64,000 bases of DNA. Source: Pandoraea anhela. Lineage in GTDB: Bacteria > Pseudomonadota > Gammaproteobacteria > Burkholderiales > Burkholderiaceae. The notes under the pieces were generated by a model that was not told the DNA's origin, did no database searches, and saw nothing but the letters and a program-made list of their open reading frames with translations. The stretch is from the NCBI RefSeq assembly GCF_902459655.1, contig NZ_CABPSB010000022.1:1-64000 (forward strand). Direction: 5' to 3'. The translations under genes were made by a program, and so were the position numbers. Shown in pieces: positions 20,958 to 30,113 of the stretch. Position 1 is the stretch's first letter; each line of letters opens with the position of its first letter.

Positions 20958-22430
20958 TCAGAACGGATTCAACGGCGAGATGGCCGAATCGTCACTGCCG
21001 TCGTGCTTTGGTCTGCGCGTTGGTCCGCGCTTTTGTCCGCACTTTGTCACGTCTTCGGGCCGTCCGCCGCCGGCCATCCGCGCGCACCGCCCGAACGCCT
21101 CGGCCAGCGGCTTGCCGTCCCATGCGCCCTCGCCGAACCGCTTTGCCGTTTCGCCGAACAGCCGGCGCTCCAGCGAGACGACGCTGTCCCCGAGCGCGAC
21201 GTCGCCCGTTGCACGCGCCCATGCAGGCAGCCCCATCCCGACGACGTACCGGCTCCACCGGTCGGCAGCACGGTAGGCAGTGTCCGGATCCGACGCCAGA
21301 CAGGCGCGCACGACCATGGCGTGAAGCGCCCGTGCCTGCACAGCGGGCCGTGTCCGCCACGCGACATAGCGTTGGCGCACTGCCGGCCATAACCCGCGAG
21401 CGCGCCACAGGGCGTACGCCACGACGCTCAGCATGGCCAGCATCGCAATCCCCTCTAGAACCGCGCCGACCCGCCCGTCATCGCCTCGCGAAAACCACGC
21501 GGTCCCGCCAGGCGCCATACCGCCCGTCGGTGCGCCTGGCGCGACGACGACCCGAAGCGCGGGAGCTTCCGAGCGTTCGCGCTGTCCGGACGCCGGATCG
21601 ATCCAGTCGAGCGTGATGGCCGGCAGCGTGTAGGTGCCCCGACGCTCGAAGACGTATGAAAACGTATCGACGCGCAAGCCGCCCGCGACCGGGTCCGCGA
21701 CGTTCGGCGACACGCCGTCCGAGAGCTTCGGATCGGCGGCGAACACCCGAACGCCGCGCGGCGCCTGCGCTTTCGGTGGCTGAATCCGCATGGCCTGCGT
21801 GTCAGGTGCGAACGTCGTCACCGTCCGGACCAGGGTATCGCCCGCGCGAAGCTGCACGCCGTCCTGGCCGGCAGCCGGGGTAAGCGACTGCGTAACGGTC
21901 AGCTTCGCGACCGGCAGCGTCGCCCTCTGCCCGCCCTCCCCTGCCTTGCGTGCCGGCGATGTGAGCGCCGGCGTGCCCCCGGCCCCGACCCGGATGCGCG
22001 TCGTGGGGAGCGTGACTTTCGCGTGTTGCGCCGCGCCGTCGTCACCGGCGTACGTCACGTCGATAGCAACGGGAGGCAACACGTAGTCGCCATCCTGATC
22101 GGCGGCGAACGCGTAGGTCCGGGTGATGGCGGCGAAGGTGGCGCCGTCGAGGGTCTCCGTGGCATTGAGCGCGCGGGCATCCGGCATCGTCACGACCGCA
22201 CCCGGCACCTGAAACAGCGGAAAATCGGGCGCCGCCATGAAGAAGTTCGGCACGAGCACGGTAACGTCCACCGTCACCTGCTGTCCGGGACGAATGGGCG
22301 ACGACGTGCCCAACACCACGCGCGCCATCGGCTCGGCCGCCATTGCCGCCCCCGTCGCGACGAGGCACAGCAGTACGACAACCCCCACGGTAACGCTGAC
22401 TAGCCACCGGCGGCAGCGGTTGTCCGACAT
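20958..22430 (-). CDS. batD: BatD-like protein (oxygen/stress tolerance operon)
   Basis: A membrane-anchored BatD-family protein. From MSDNRCRRWL (22430) a signal peptide (VTVGVVVLLCLVATGAAMA, cleaved near AMA-AE) leads into beta-sandwich modules with the BatD-style phrases SSPIRPGQQVTVDVTVLVPNF, FAADQDGDYVLPPVAIDVTY and FSYVFERRGTYTLPAITLDW. A transmembrane helix (GIAMLAMLSVVAYALW) and a cytoplasmic tail of about 120 residues follow. An ATG at 22577 overlaps the batB stop (ATGA) and would add 49 residues ahead of the signal peptide; translational coupling could use it, so the start is uncertain. It closes the MoxR-Bat operon. Confidence 0.85.
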   Translation of the reverse strand: MSDNRCRRWLVSVTVGVVVLLCLVATGAAMAAEPMARVVLGTSSPIRPGQQVTVDVTVLVPNFFMAAPDFPLFQVPGAVVTMPDARALNATETLDGATFAAITRTYAFAADQDGDYVLPPVAIDVTYAGDDGAAQHAKVTLPTTRIRVGAGGTPALTSPARKAGEGGQRATLPVAKLTVTQSLTPAAGQDGVQLRAGDTLVRTVTTFAPDTQAMRIQPPKAQAPRGVRVFAADPKLSDGVSPNVADPVAGGLRVDTFSYVFERRGTYTLPAITLDWIDPASGQRERSEAPALRVVVAPGAPTGGMAPGGTAWFSRGDDGRVGAVLEGIAMLAMLSVVAYALWRARGLWPAVRQRYVAWRTRPAVQARALHAMVVRACLASDPDTAYRAADRWSRYVVGMGLPAWARATGDVALGDSVVSLERRLFGETAKRFGEGAWDGKPLAEAFGRCARMAGGGRPEDVTKCGQKRGPTRRPKHDGSDDSAISPLNPF

Positions 22431-22573
22431 GCTGGCGTCCCTGGCCTTCCCGGTGCCCCTCCCGTCGTTCTTCCCGTCGCCCATTGCCTTCCTTCGGCGC
22501 AAGGATCGCGCGTCGCCACCGCCAGCGATCGGACAGACGTGAGATCGACGGGAAGCCAACGTCATGCCGGGGG

Positions 22574-24250
22574 TCATGGCGCACGCCCTCCCGGACGCCC
22601 TTGCTGAAGCGCGAATTCGCGCTGTAGCAAGGCCGTCGGCGTCGTCTGAATCGTGCGCATCCACATCTGCGTGTCCTGCGACGGTCCGGGCTTCGTCGCC
22701 GTCTCGCCCGGGCCTTGGGGCTTTGGCGCGTCATAGCGAATCTCGTCGGGCGCAATGTCCGGCGCGATCTCGTCGTCGTCGGCAGACGGCTTGCGGGGCT
22801 TCGGCAATGCCGCGATCAGACGCCCCATCAATGCAAGATTGGCCTGTGCGGCGGGCCAGTCCGGCTTGCGCCTGAGCGCCGCGCGGTAGCGCGCCTGCGC
22901 CCCCTTGTAATCGCCAAGACGCGCCAGTGCGTTGCCCTGATCGAAGTCGCTCTCGGGCGAATCGATCAGCGCGAAACTCTGCGCCGCCTGCGCGTATTGC
23001 CCCGCACGATACTGCGCCACGCCGCGCCACATCGGGTCGTCGAATCGCTCGGCCGCTTCGGCGAAATCACCGCGCTCGAACGCGCGACGGCCCTGCTGAT
23101 CGCGCGTGAGCCACAGGTCGACGAATCGCCAGCGACGCGGCGTTTGCCCCGCGTCGGCGGACGCCGCCGCCACCCCCTCGCCGCTCGCCCGAACGGAGGT
23201 CTGCGCGAACGCGGGCGGGGCAGGCATGGGCAACGACAGCGCCAGCAGCACGCCGACGATCCAGCGCACCGTCCAGCCCTTGCGGAACCAGAACGCGCCG
23301 AGCACGACGAGCGCAATCGTGCCCCACCAGCCTTCGTCGCGCCAGCGCGCCGCTGCGCCCGTTTGCGTCTGCTCCAGATGAGACTGCACGTGACGCAGCA
23401 CCCAGTCGATGTCGTCGTCGCCATCGGCCTTAAAGGTCGCCACGGGCACGCCGCTGTCGTCGGCGAAGCGCTTGAGCGCGCGTTCGTCCAGACGTGCGAA
23501 TACGCGTGCACCGTCGCGTTCCACATAGCTGCCGTCGGGCATGCCCGGGGGATGTAACGGCCCGCCTTGCGTCGTGCCGATGGCCAGCACGACCGCCTGA
23601 CTGCCCGTGTGTGCGCGCAGTGCCTGCGCGGCGGCCACGTCGACGGCGTCGGTCATGAACAGGATCGTGCCCGGCGTCGGTTCGCGCCGCAGATCGTCGT
23701 CGACCACGCGCAGCACCTGCCGCATGTCTCGCCCGGGCACCGGCATGATGCTCGTCTGCAATGCATCGACATAGGTGCCGAGCAACGCGCTGTCGTCGGT
23801 GAGCGGCAGCACGCGATGCGCCGAACCCGAGTAGGCGTAAAGCGCCGTGCGCGCGCCTTCGCGACGGGCCAGCAACGCCTTGACCTTGAGTTTCGCGCGC
23901 TCGAGCCGCGTCGGCGTCACGTCGACCGCATCCATCGTGGGCGACAGGTCGATGGCGATCGCCAGCGGCGCCTTCTCGTCGAGAAACGGCGGCAGTTCCC
24001 GTTTCCACGACGGCCCCGCCATGCCGATCCCGCCGAGCACCAGCACGAGCGCGATCAGATGCACCGGACGCAGCCGTCCCCGCGGCTGCGCCTGAATGAC
24101 CAGCGCATCGAGCAGATGCGGCGCAATGACGCCGCGCCAGCGCCGCCGTACATCGGTCTGACGCTGGACAGCCCATACGATGGCGAAGGCGACCGGCACA
24201 AGACACAGCCAGAACGGCCGGAGGAAATGAAAGTGGGCGAGATCGGTCAT
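22574..24250 (-). CDS. batB: BatB-like VWA protein with C-terminal TPR region
   Basis: A 558-residue inner-membrane protein. Two hydrophobic segments at the N-terminus are followed by a von Willebrand A domain (about residues 85-285) with a modified metal site DLSPT near residue 100, where the usual DxSxS has Thr at the end, and a second loop FMTDAVD. A membrane helix pair follows (TIALVVLGAFWF, WIVGVLLALSLPMPA), then tetratricopeptide repeats (EAAERFDDPMWRGVAQYRAGQYAQAAQSFAL...), then a disordered Pro-rich tail. It combines the functions that are split into BatB and BatC in Bacteroides. Start 24250 overlaps the batA stop (ATGA); a longer frame upstream is a shadow of batA. Confidence 0.88.
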   Translation of the reverse strand: MTDLAHFHFLRPFWLCLVPVAFAIVWAVQRQTDVRRRWRGVIAPHLLDALVIQAQPRGRLRPVHLIALVLVLGGIGMAGPSWKRELPPFLDEKAPLAIAIDLSPTMDAVDVTPTRLERAKLKVKALLARREGARTALYAYSGSAHRVLPLTDDSALLGTYVDALQTSIMPVPGRDMRQVLRVVDDDLRREPTPGTILFMTDAVDVAAAQALRAHTGSQAVVLAIGTTQGGPLHPPGMPDGSYVERDGARVFARLDERALKRFADDSGVPVATFKADGDDDIDWVLRHVQSHLEQTQTGAAARWRDEGWWGTIALVVLGAFWFRKGWTVRWIVGVLLALSLPMPAPPAFAQTSVRASGEGVAAASADAGQTPRRWRFVDLWLTRDQQGRRAFERGDFAEAAERFDDPMWRGVAQYRAGQYAQAAQSFALIDSPESDFDQGNALARLGDYKGAQARYRAALRRKPDWPAAQANLALMGRLIAALPKPRKPSADDDEIAPDIAPDEIRYDAPKPQGPGETATKPGPSQDTQMWMRTIQTTPTALLQREFALQQGRPGGRAP

Positions 24251-25371
24251 CGCGCGCCCCTCGCCTCGGAAAGCGGCGTCGCTGGCGCTACCGCCGAAGC
24301 GGGCGTGCCGGCGCTTCGGGCGGGTGCCGCCGACGGCTCGCCGGACACCCCGTCGACGTGATGGGCATCGTCGGCGCCCGCCATCGCCGCTTTGCGATTG
24401 ACATACGCCGCGTAGCCCGCCAGCGCGATCTCGTACAGCAGCACGATCAGCAGCGCGGCACCAAGCGGCCACAGAAACAACTCGCGGCGCGGACGCCACG
24501 ACAGCGTCTTGTGATCGTGCGGCGTAATGCGGTCGAGCGTGTCGTAAATCGAAGCGAGCGCCGTTTGATCCTCGCCAAAGAAGTAACGCCCGCCGGTGCG
24601 CGTCGCGATGCTTTGCAACACGTCGAGATCGACGCGCACCTCGCCTTGCGCCGCCGGGTCGCCGATACCGACGGTGTGCACGGTCACGCCGCTGTCGTGC
24701 GCCACCCCCGCCGCCAGCACCGGTGGCATGCGGCTGGCCGTGTCGTTGCCGTCGGTGAGCACGATCATCACCTTCTGGGGCGCCTCGCTGTGCTCGAACA
24801 TCTTCGCCCCGAGGCCGATGGCGTCTCCCAGCGCGGTGCTGTTGCCGGCCATGCCGGGCAGCATGTCGTCGAGCAACGTGTGAATCAGCGCGTGGTCGAG
24901 CGTGAACGGGGCGAGCGGATAGGCTGCGTCGCCGAAAATGACGAGCCCGATGCGATCGTCCGGGCGATGCGTCACGAAATCGCCGACAACGGTCTTGACC
25001 GCCTGCACGCGCGCAATGCGCGTGCCGGTGTGATCGGGGAAATCGGGCGTGTCCATCGATTGCGACAGATCCAGTGCCAGCAGAATGTCGCGCGTGGGCT
25101 GCACTTTCTCGATGGGCGCTTCGAGTATCTGCGGACGGGCGAGCGCTGCGACCAGCAACGTCCAGGCGACAGGCGCGAGCACGTGCTGCACCCAGTTGCG
25201 TCGCGGCACGACAGCGCCCGCCGCCGGCTGCAATCCCGCCGCGCTCGCCACATCGCCGAAGAACGGCAGACGCACGGACGGACTCTCCTCTCGATAAGGC
25301 GGCAGCAGCCACCACAGCAGAAGGGGCAGCGGCAACAGCGCGAAACACCACGGATAGTCAAACTGGAACAT
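24247..25371 (-). CDS. batA: BatA-like VWA-domain membrane protein
   Basis: A 374-residue protein. The N-terminal membrane anchor (WCFALLPLPLLLWWLLPPYREE) is followed by a second hydrophobic segment (LAPVAWTLLVAALARPQ) and a VWA domain with an intact MIDAS: D101 L S Q S, the threonine region and MIVLTDGNDTASRM. A C-terminal transmembrane helix (LGAALLIVLLYEIALAGYAAYV) and a disordered Ala/Pro tail complete it. BatA and BatB are thought to form a periplasm-facing complex acted on by MoxR. The start lies 14 bases inside the DUF4381 gene, so the two are coupled. Confidence 0.92.
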   Translation of the reverse strand: MFQFDYPWCFALLPLPLLLWWLLPPYREESPSVRLPFFGDVASAAGLQPAAGAVVPRRNWVQHVLAPVAWTLLVAALARPQILEAPIEKVQPTRDILLALDLSQSMDTPDFPDHTGTRIARVQAVKTVVGDFVTHRPDDRIGLVIFGDAAYPLAPFTLDHALIHTLLDDMLPGMAGNSTALGDAIGLGAKMFEHSEAPQKVMIVLTDGNDTASRMPPVLAAGVAHDSGVTVHTVGIGDPAAQGEVRVDLDVLQSIATRTGGRYFFGEDQTALASIYDTLDRITPHDHKTLSWRPRRELFLWPLGAALLIVLLYEIALAGYAAYVNRKAAMAGADDAHHVDGVSGEPSAAPARSAGTPASAVAPATPLSEARGAR

Positions 25372-26011
25372 GATGGCGCTCGATCCAGACCCGACAGGCG
25401 CTCACGAGCACCTCGACGCGATGATGCCTTGGGTCATGCCCCTCCCAGCAGCGGCTCAGCGAGGCGTCAGGCTGATACTCCGCATACGCGACCAGCGCCG
25501 AGAGCGCATCGGGCACCTCCGGCGATGTCCCTGTGCCATCGAGACTGCGACGCAGCAACGCCGCCCAGCCGTCACCGCTCAGCCGCGCCACGCTGTCCCT
25601 CGGCCACGCCGTCAGCGCGACGCGCTTGAGCAATTCCGCCATCTGACGCAACGCGTGGGCGCGGTCCGCGTCGCCGGCGTCCGGCCGACGAAGCACCGCC
25701 GCCCACTCGCGCAATCGCGCCACCGCTTCGCGACGATACCGATTGGCCCGATACCGCCGCCAGGCGCGCCAGCCGAACCCGATCACCCCTAACGCCAGCA
25801 GCGCCGCGAGGATGGGCCAACCGATGGTCTGCGGCGTCCACGGCGGCGGGGCAGGCACGGCGATATCCGCGAGCGAACGAAGTGTCGGCATGTCGGCGAC
25901 GGGTGCCGAAGCGGCGGAGGTGGCGGAGGTGGCGGAGGTGGCGGAGGTGGCGGAGGCGCCAGATGATGCTGCCGATGCGGCAACCGGCGCGGCGCTGGCG
26001 GAGAGCGTCAT
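25358..26011 (-). CDS. DUF4381 membrane protein of the Bat operon
   Basis: A 217-residue single-pass protein found between DUF58 and batA in MoxR-Bat operons. It has an Ala/Ser/Thr N-terminus that includes a TSA triplet repeated from a 9-bp DNA tandem, then a Pro-rich stretch, a transmembrane helix (IGWPILAALLALGVIGFGW), a basic stop (RAWRRYRANRYRRE), and a helical cytoplasmic domain (PRDSVARLSGDGWAALLRRSLDG) typical of DUF4381. The start overlaps the DUF58 stop (ATGA) and its end overlaps batA by 14 bases. Its biochemical role is unknown. Confidence 0.88.
   Translation of the reverse strand: MTLSASAAPVAASAASSGASATSATSATSATSAASAPVADMPTLRSLADIAVPAPPPWTPQTIGWPILAALLALGVIGFGWRAWRRYRANRYRREAVARLREWAAVLRRPDAGDADRAHALRQMAELLKRVALTAWPRDSVARLSGDGWAALLRRSLDGTGTSPEVPDALSALVAYAEYQPDASLSRCWEGHDPRHHRVEVLVSACRVWIERHHVPV
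25913..25957. repeat. Five tandem copies of GGCGGAGGT inside the DUF4381 gene
   Basis: Four exact copies and one with a final C. On the coding strand the unit specifies Thr-Ser-Ala, so copy-number change keeps the frame and only changes the length of a disordered extracytoplasmic segment. Confidence 0.9.
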
Positions 26012-27093
26012 CGTGCCGCCCCCCCTTTCGCGCGACGGTAGCCGTTCCCGTACGCAGGAGCGCCGCCGAGAAAGCGACGGATCTGCCCCGCAGTCTCTTC
26101 GGCGGCGGACAGCGGAAACATCGGCACGCCGATCGCCCGGTGCCAGTCCACGAGATGCTTGCCGTGCCCGCTGAAGAATTCGCGAATGCTGTGCCGCATC
26201 GACGTGTCGCCAAAGCTGAGTTCGACTTGCAGTTCACCGTCGCTCACAACGAGGCTGCCCGACTGCGGCAGTGCACTGAGAAACGGGTCGTGCACCAGCA
26301 CGGTCAGCACGTCGTTACGCGCCGCAATGCTCAGCAGCCGCTGCCGCGTGGTCGCGTCGTGTCCGTCGAAATCGCTGATGACGACGACCAGACAGTCGTG
26401 CGTTGCCATGCGGGCGCATCGCTCCAGCGCCAGGTTCAGTTGCCCGGGCACACGTCGGGCGCTCACATCGGCCCGCAATCCCGCGTTGCACTTCACGACC
26501 CCGCCGAGAAACTGCTCGACCGCCGCCCGGCTGCGCTTCGGCGCGAAGGTCGCCATCGACGTGTCGTCGAACACGATGCCGCCCACACGATCGCCGTCGG
26601 CCAGCACGCGCCACGCGGCCAGCGCCGCCGCCTCTGCGGCCGTCACCGACTTCATCGCGCGGCGGCTGCCGAAGAACATGTTGATGCGCTGATCGACGAC
26701 CAGCAGCACCGGTCTGTCCTTCTCCTCGGTGTACACGCGCACATACGGATGACCGGTGCGCGCGGTCACGCGCCAGTCCATGCTGCGGATGTCGTCGCCC
26801 GCCACATACTGACGAAGCTCCTCGAAGGCCAGTCCCCGCCCGCGTACCCGAGATCCGTGTCGGCCCGCCAGCACGCTATGCACCGGTTGTCCCGGCGTGA
26901 AATGGAAATCCCGCGCCGCACTCTCGAGGGCGTTCAGTTGGGCGATATCCACGCTGACGCCCGGCACGGCGGGCCGGTCGGGCGCACCGATATCGAGCGT
27001 GGGCGCCGATGCAGGGCGCGGCGTGGCGGGCGACATCGGTGTCCCCGCACGACGTCCCCACTGACGTAAGCGTTGCCTCAAGGACAGGGCCAT
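26008..27093 (-). CDS. DUF58-family protein of the Bat operon
   Basis: A 361-residue cytoplasmic or membrane-peripheral protein with the DUF58 core: GSRVRGRGLAFEELRQYVAGDDIRSMDWRVTARTG, then a VWA-like fold (RPVLLVVDQRINMFFGSRRAMKSVTAAEAAALAAWRVL and VVISDFDGHD). The start MALSLRQRLRQ (27093) is preferred over the longer frame, which shadows the moxR end. It follows moxR by 14 bases and overlaps the DUF4381 start by four. DUF58 proteins are constant MoxR partners; a chaperone-adaptor role is assumed in the family. Confidence 0.92.
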   Translation of the reverse strand: MALSLRQRLRQWGRRAGTPMSPATPRPASAPTLDIGAPDRPAVPGVSVDIAQLNALESAARDFHFTPGQPVHSVLAGRHGSRVRGRGLAFEELRQYVAGDDIRSMDWRVTARTGHPYVRVYTEEKDRPVLLVVDQRINMFFGSRRAMKSVTAAEAAALAAWRVLADGDRVGGIVFDDTSMATFAPKRSRAAVEQFLGGVVKCNAGLRADVSARRVPGQLNLALERCARMATHDCLVVVISDFDGHDATTRQRLLSIAARNDVLTVLVHDPFLSALPQSGSLVVSDGELQVELSFGDTSMRHSIREFFSGHGKHLVDWHRAIGVPMFPLSAAEETAGQIRRFLGGAPAYGNGYRRAKGGAAR

Positions 27094-27107
27094 GTCCGCG
27101 CACCGCC

Positions 27108-28076
27108 TCAGGCAAGCGCTACGCGCTCGACGAGCCTGTCGATGGCGGCGTCCGCGCGCACGCCAGCGGCATGCGCCTCGTAGGAGAGGATCAGCCGATG
27201 CCGGAAGACGTCGTGCACCACGGCCTGCACATCCTCGGGCGTGACGAAATCGCGTCCGCGCAGCCACGCTTGCGCCCGCGCCACTTTGTCCAGCCCGATC
27301 GAACCGCGAGGGCTCACGCCGACCTGAATCCAGCGGGCGAGATCGTCGTCCACCTTTCCGGGAGTGCGCGTCGCCTGCACGAGCGCCACCAGATATTGCT
27401 CGACGGGGTCGCTCACATGCACGGCATGCACTTCGGTGCGCGCGCCGAGGATGACGTCTTGCGAAAGCCGCAACACCGTGCCGGACGTCGATGCCTGCGC
27501 CTCCTCCGCTCGTGCGAGCCGCACGATTTCCCGCTCGGCGTCCGCCTGCGGATAGTCGACGCTCACGTGCATCAGGAAGCGGTCCATCTGCGCCTCCGGC
27601 AACGCATAGGTGCCCTCCTGCTCGATAGGGTTCTGTGTCGCCATGACGAGAAAGAGCGGGTCGAGCCTGTGTGTCGCACCGCCCACGGTCACTTGCCGCT
27701 CCTCCATCGCCTCCAGCAACGCGGCCTGCACCTTCGCAGGCGAGCGGTTAACTTCGTCGGCCAGCACGAGATTGGCGAAGATGGGGCCCGGCTGAAAGCG
27801 GAATTCGCCCTTGCCGCCGTCCGAGAAATAGATCTCGGAGCCGGTGATGTCCGATGGCAGCAAGTCCGGCGTGAACTGGATTCTCGAGAGCTTCGCTTCG
27901 AGATGGTGCGCGAGCACCTTGATCGCTCGCGTCTTGGCGAGCCCGGGCAACCCTTCGACCAGCAAATGTCCATTGGCGAGCAGCCCGAGCAACAACCGCT
28001 CGATCATCGCCTCCTGCCCCACGATGGCTTCGCTCATCGCCCGACCGAGCGCCAGCACGTCGTCGTGACGGCTCAT
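27108..28076 (-). CDS. MoxR-family AAA+ ATPase
   Basis: A 322-residue AAA+ ATPase, thought to act as a chaperone that matures or remodels the VWA proteins encoded downstream. Walker A is EGLPGLAKTRAIK (around residues 41-53), Walker B NLVLADEVNRSPAK, sensor 1 MATQNPIEQEGTYALPEAQMDRFLM and sensor 2 SPRGSIGLDKVARAQAWL. The start MSRHDD (28076) has GGGAGGG ahead of it at -12. It is the first gene of the operon moxR-DUF58-DUF4381-batA-batB-batD. No other promoter is obvious inside the operon. Confidence 0.95.
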   Translation of the reverse strand: MSRHDDVLALGRAMSEAIVGQEAMIERLLLGLLANGHLLVEGLPGLAKTRAIKVLAHHLEAKLSRIQFTPDLLPSDITGSEIYFSDGGKGEFRFQPGPIFANLVLADEVNRSPAKVQAALLEAMEERQVTVGGATHRLDPLFLVMATQNPIEQEGTYALPEAQMDRFLMHVSVDYPQADAEREIVRLARAEEAQASTSGTVLRLSQDVILGARTEVHAVHVSDPVEQYLVALVQATRTPGKVDDDLARWIQVGVSPRGSIGLDKVARAQAWLRGRDFVTPEDVQAVVHDVFRHRLILSYEAHAAGVRADAAIDRLVERVALA

Positions 28077-28094
28077 ATTTGCCCTCCCGGCTGA

Positions 28095-28156
28095 GAACAG
28101 GTGGCCGACACCGCCGGCCACCTGTTCGAGACTACGAGGCGCGAATGGCGCGCCTC
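28095..28156 (-). terminator. Two hairpins between the sulfatase and moxR
   Basis: Stem 1, GAACAGGTGGCC / GGCCACCTGTTC (28095-28106 / 28116-28127), is a perfect 12-bp pair with a 9-base loop. Stem 2, GAGGCGCG / CGCGCCTC, is at 28136-28156. Both lie between the sulfatase stop (28182) and the moxR start (28076). Neither has a T-run, so they may be Rho-assisted terminators or leader structures of moxR mRNA. Confidence 0.6.
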
Positions 28157-28181
28157 ATACAACGCTCGCAACGCATGCCAC

Positions 28182-30005
28182 TCACTTCTGCGCCTTCTTG
28201 TTCAACGCCGCTTCGATCTGCTTGTCGACCTGCTCGCGCACCTGATCGACACTGAAGCTCGCCGGACGCTGGCTCGGCGGATACTCGACGAACGTCTGGA
28301 GGAACGCACTGGCCTTGGCGGTGCCGAGGACCATCAGATAGTCGTTCTTCGTCAGCCAGTCGTTGTACTGATTGGAGACGATGTCCGCACGCTCGTAAGG
28401 ATCCATGCGCAGGTTGAACACCTTCGGCACACGCAGGCAGACGAACGGCTCGCGCCAGACGGCGAAACCGCCGGGCTCCTTCATCTCGCAGAACACGATC
28501 TTCCAGTTGCCGAAGCGTGACGCCACCAGTACGCCGTCGTCATTGAAGTAATAGAACTCGTCGCGTGCGCTCTTGTTGGTCTGACCCGTCAGGTACGGCA
28601 ACTGGTTGAACCCGTCCAGGTGCACCTTGAACGTCTGGCTGCCCACCGATGCGCCTTTGAGCAACTTGTCCTTGATGCCGGTGTCGCCCGCCGCCGCAAC
28701 CAGCGTCGGGAACCAGTCCATCCCCGAGAACATCTCGTTGCTCACCGTTCCCGGCTTGATCCTGCCCGGCCACCTCACGATGGCCGGCACACGGAACGCG
28801 CCTTCCCAGTTCGAGTCCTTCTCGCTGCGGAACGGCGTCGTTGCCGCGTCGGGCCAGGAGAACTGGTTCGGACCGTTGTCGGTCGTGTAGACGACGATGG
28901 TGTTATCTGCGATTTTCAGATCGTCGAGCGTTTTGAGCAGTTTGCCGACGTCGCCGTCGTGCTCGATCATGCCGTCGGCATATTCGTTGCCCGGCATGCC
29001 GCTTTGCCCTTTCATCGAATCGCGCACGTGCGTGTACATATGCATGCGCGTGGTGTTCATCCAGACGAAGAACGGCTTGTTCGCCTGCACTTGCTTGGTG
29101 ATGAAGTTCTGTGCCGCCGCCGTGGTCTCGTCGTCGATGGTTTCCATGCGCTTGGTCGTGAGCGGCCCGGTGTCCTCGATCTTGCCGTCGGCGGTCGAGT
29201 GCAGCACGCCGCGCGGCGTCACCTGCTTGACGATCGGGTCGTTCTTGTCCTTCGGCCAATACGGGCGCTGCGGCTCTTCCTCCGCGTTCAGGTGATAAAG
29301 GTTGCCGAAAAACTCGTCGAAGCCGTGTTTGGTCGGCAGATACTCGTCGCGGTCGCCAAGGTGGTTCTTGCCGAACTGGCCAGTCGCGTAGCCCATGGAC
29401 TTGAGCACCTGCGCCATGGTCACGTCGCGCGCCTGCAACCCGACCGTCGCGCCCGGCACGCCGACTTTCGACAGCCCGGTGCGCAGCGGCGATTGTCCGG
29501 TGATGAACGACGAGCGGCCTGCCGTGCAACTGTTCTCTGCGTAGTAATCGGTGAACATCATCCCTTCGCGGGCGATACGGTCGATGTTCGGCGTGCGGTA
29601 GCCGACCAGCCCCATGCTGTACGCACTGATGTTCGTCTGGCCGATGTCGTCGCCGAAGATGACGAGAATGTTCGGCTTCGCGCCATTGTTGCTCGCGGTC
29701 GTCGCCGGTGCGGCGGCAGTGCCGTCCGACGCCCCGCCGGCGGGGGCGGGCAGGTTCGATTGTGCGGGCGGTTGGGCGGGGGCCGTATTCGTCGCCGACG
29801 ACGTACCTGACGAGTCGGCCGGCGTCGCAGGCGCCTGCGACGACGCAGCGGCGCTCGATGACGCCGACGGCGCCGGTTTATCGCCCGACTTATCGCAGCC
29901 GGCGAGCGCCACCGCAGCGAGCACCAATGTCAACGTCGCCAGGGTGCTGCCAGGGAACCTTGCCTTCCCGCCAATGTTTCGCAGTGAACTCCGCAGTGCA
30001 CTCAT
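28182..30005 (-). CDS. Lipoprotein sulfatase (arylsulfatase family)
   Basis: A 607-residue type I sulfatase. A lipoprotein signal peptide ends in the lipobox LAGC (C37), so the mature protein is probably anchored in a membrane, facing the periplasm or cell surface. Residues 38-110 are a Ser/Thr/Pro/Ala-rich linker. The domain starts NILVIFGDD (metal D119, D120) and has the formylglycine motif SCTAGRSS, with C160 in the C-x-A-x-R form, followed by TGQSPLRTG. Conversion of C160 needs a maturation enzyme, which is not seen nearby. The substrate is unknown. It runs in the same direction as moxR, but two hairpins separate them. Confidence 0.88.
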   Translation of the reverse strand: MSALRSSLRNIGGKARFPGSTLATLTLVLAAVALAGCDKSGDKPAPSASSSAAASSQAPATPADSSGTSSATNTAPAQPPAQSNLPAPAGGASDGTAAAPATTASNNGAKPNILVIFGDDIGQTNISAYSMGLVGYRTPNIDRIAREGMMFTDYYAENSCTAGRSSFITGQSPLRTGLSKVGVPGATVGLQARDVTMAQVLKSMGYATGQFGKNHLGDRDEYLPTKHGFDEFFGNLYHLNAEEEPQRPYWPKDKNDPIVKQVTPRGVLHSTADGKIEDTGPLTTKRMETIDDETTAAAQNFITKQVQANKPFFVWMNTTRMHMYTHVRDSMKGQSGMPGNEYADGMIEHDGDVGKLLKTLDDLKIADNTIVVYTTDNGPNQFSWPDAATTPFRSEKDSNWEGAFRVPAIVRWPGRIKPGTVSNEMFSGMDWFPTLVAAAGDTGIKDKLLKGASVGSQTFKVHLDGFNQLPYLTGQTNKSARDEFYYFNDDGVLVASRFGNWKIVFCEMKEPGGFAVWREPFVCLRVPKVFNLRMDPYERADIVSNQYNDWLTKNDYLMVLGTAKASAFLQTFVEYPPSQRPASFSVDQVREQVDKQIEAALNKKAQK

Positions 30006-30094
30006 TACTGCCTCCAGGGAATTTGGGACGAACTGAGACGCCGTACAGACAGAACGATGATGTTTTCACCGCGAATGCGGCGCAATCAGTAGTC

Positions 30095-30113
30095 GGGGCA
30101 ATGCCATTGCCCC
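30095..30113. promoter_or_regulatory. 19-bp palindrome upstream of the sulfatase
   Basis: GGGGCAATG and CATTGCCCC flank one C, a perfect inverted repeat in the 258-base gap between the divergent sulfatase and acyltransferase genes. A degenerate relative (GCAATCGCATTACCCC) follows 8 bases on. It looks like a repressor or activator site; the regulator is not identified. Confidence 0.5.

Noticed and set aside
24251-25351. N-terminal extension of the batB frame upstream of 24250
   Set aside because: The 367 codons before MTDLAHFHF are the out-of-frame shadow of batA; the ATGA overlap gives the real start.
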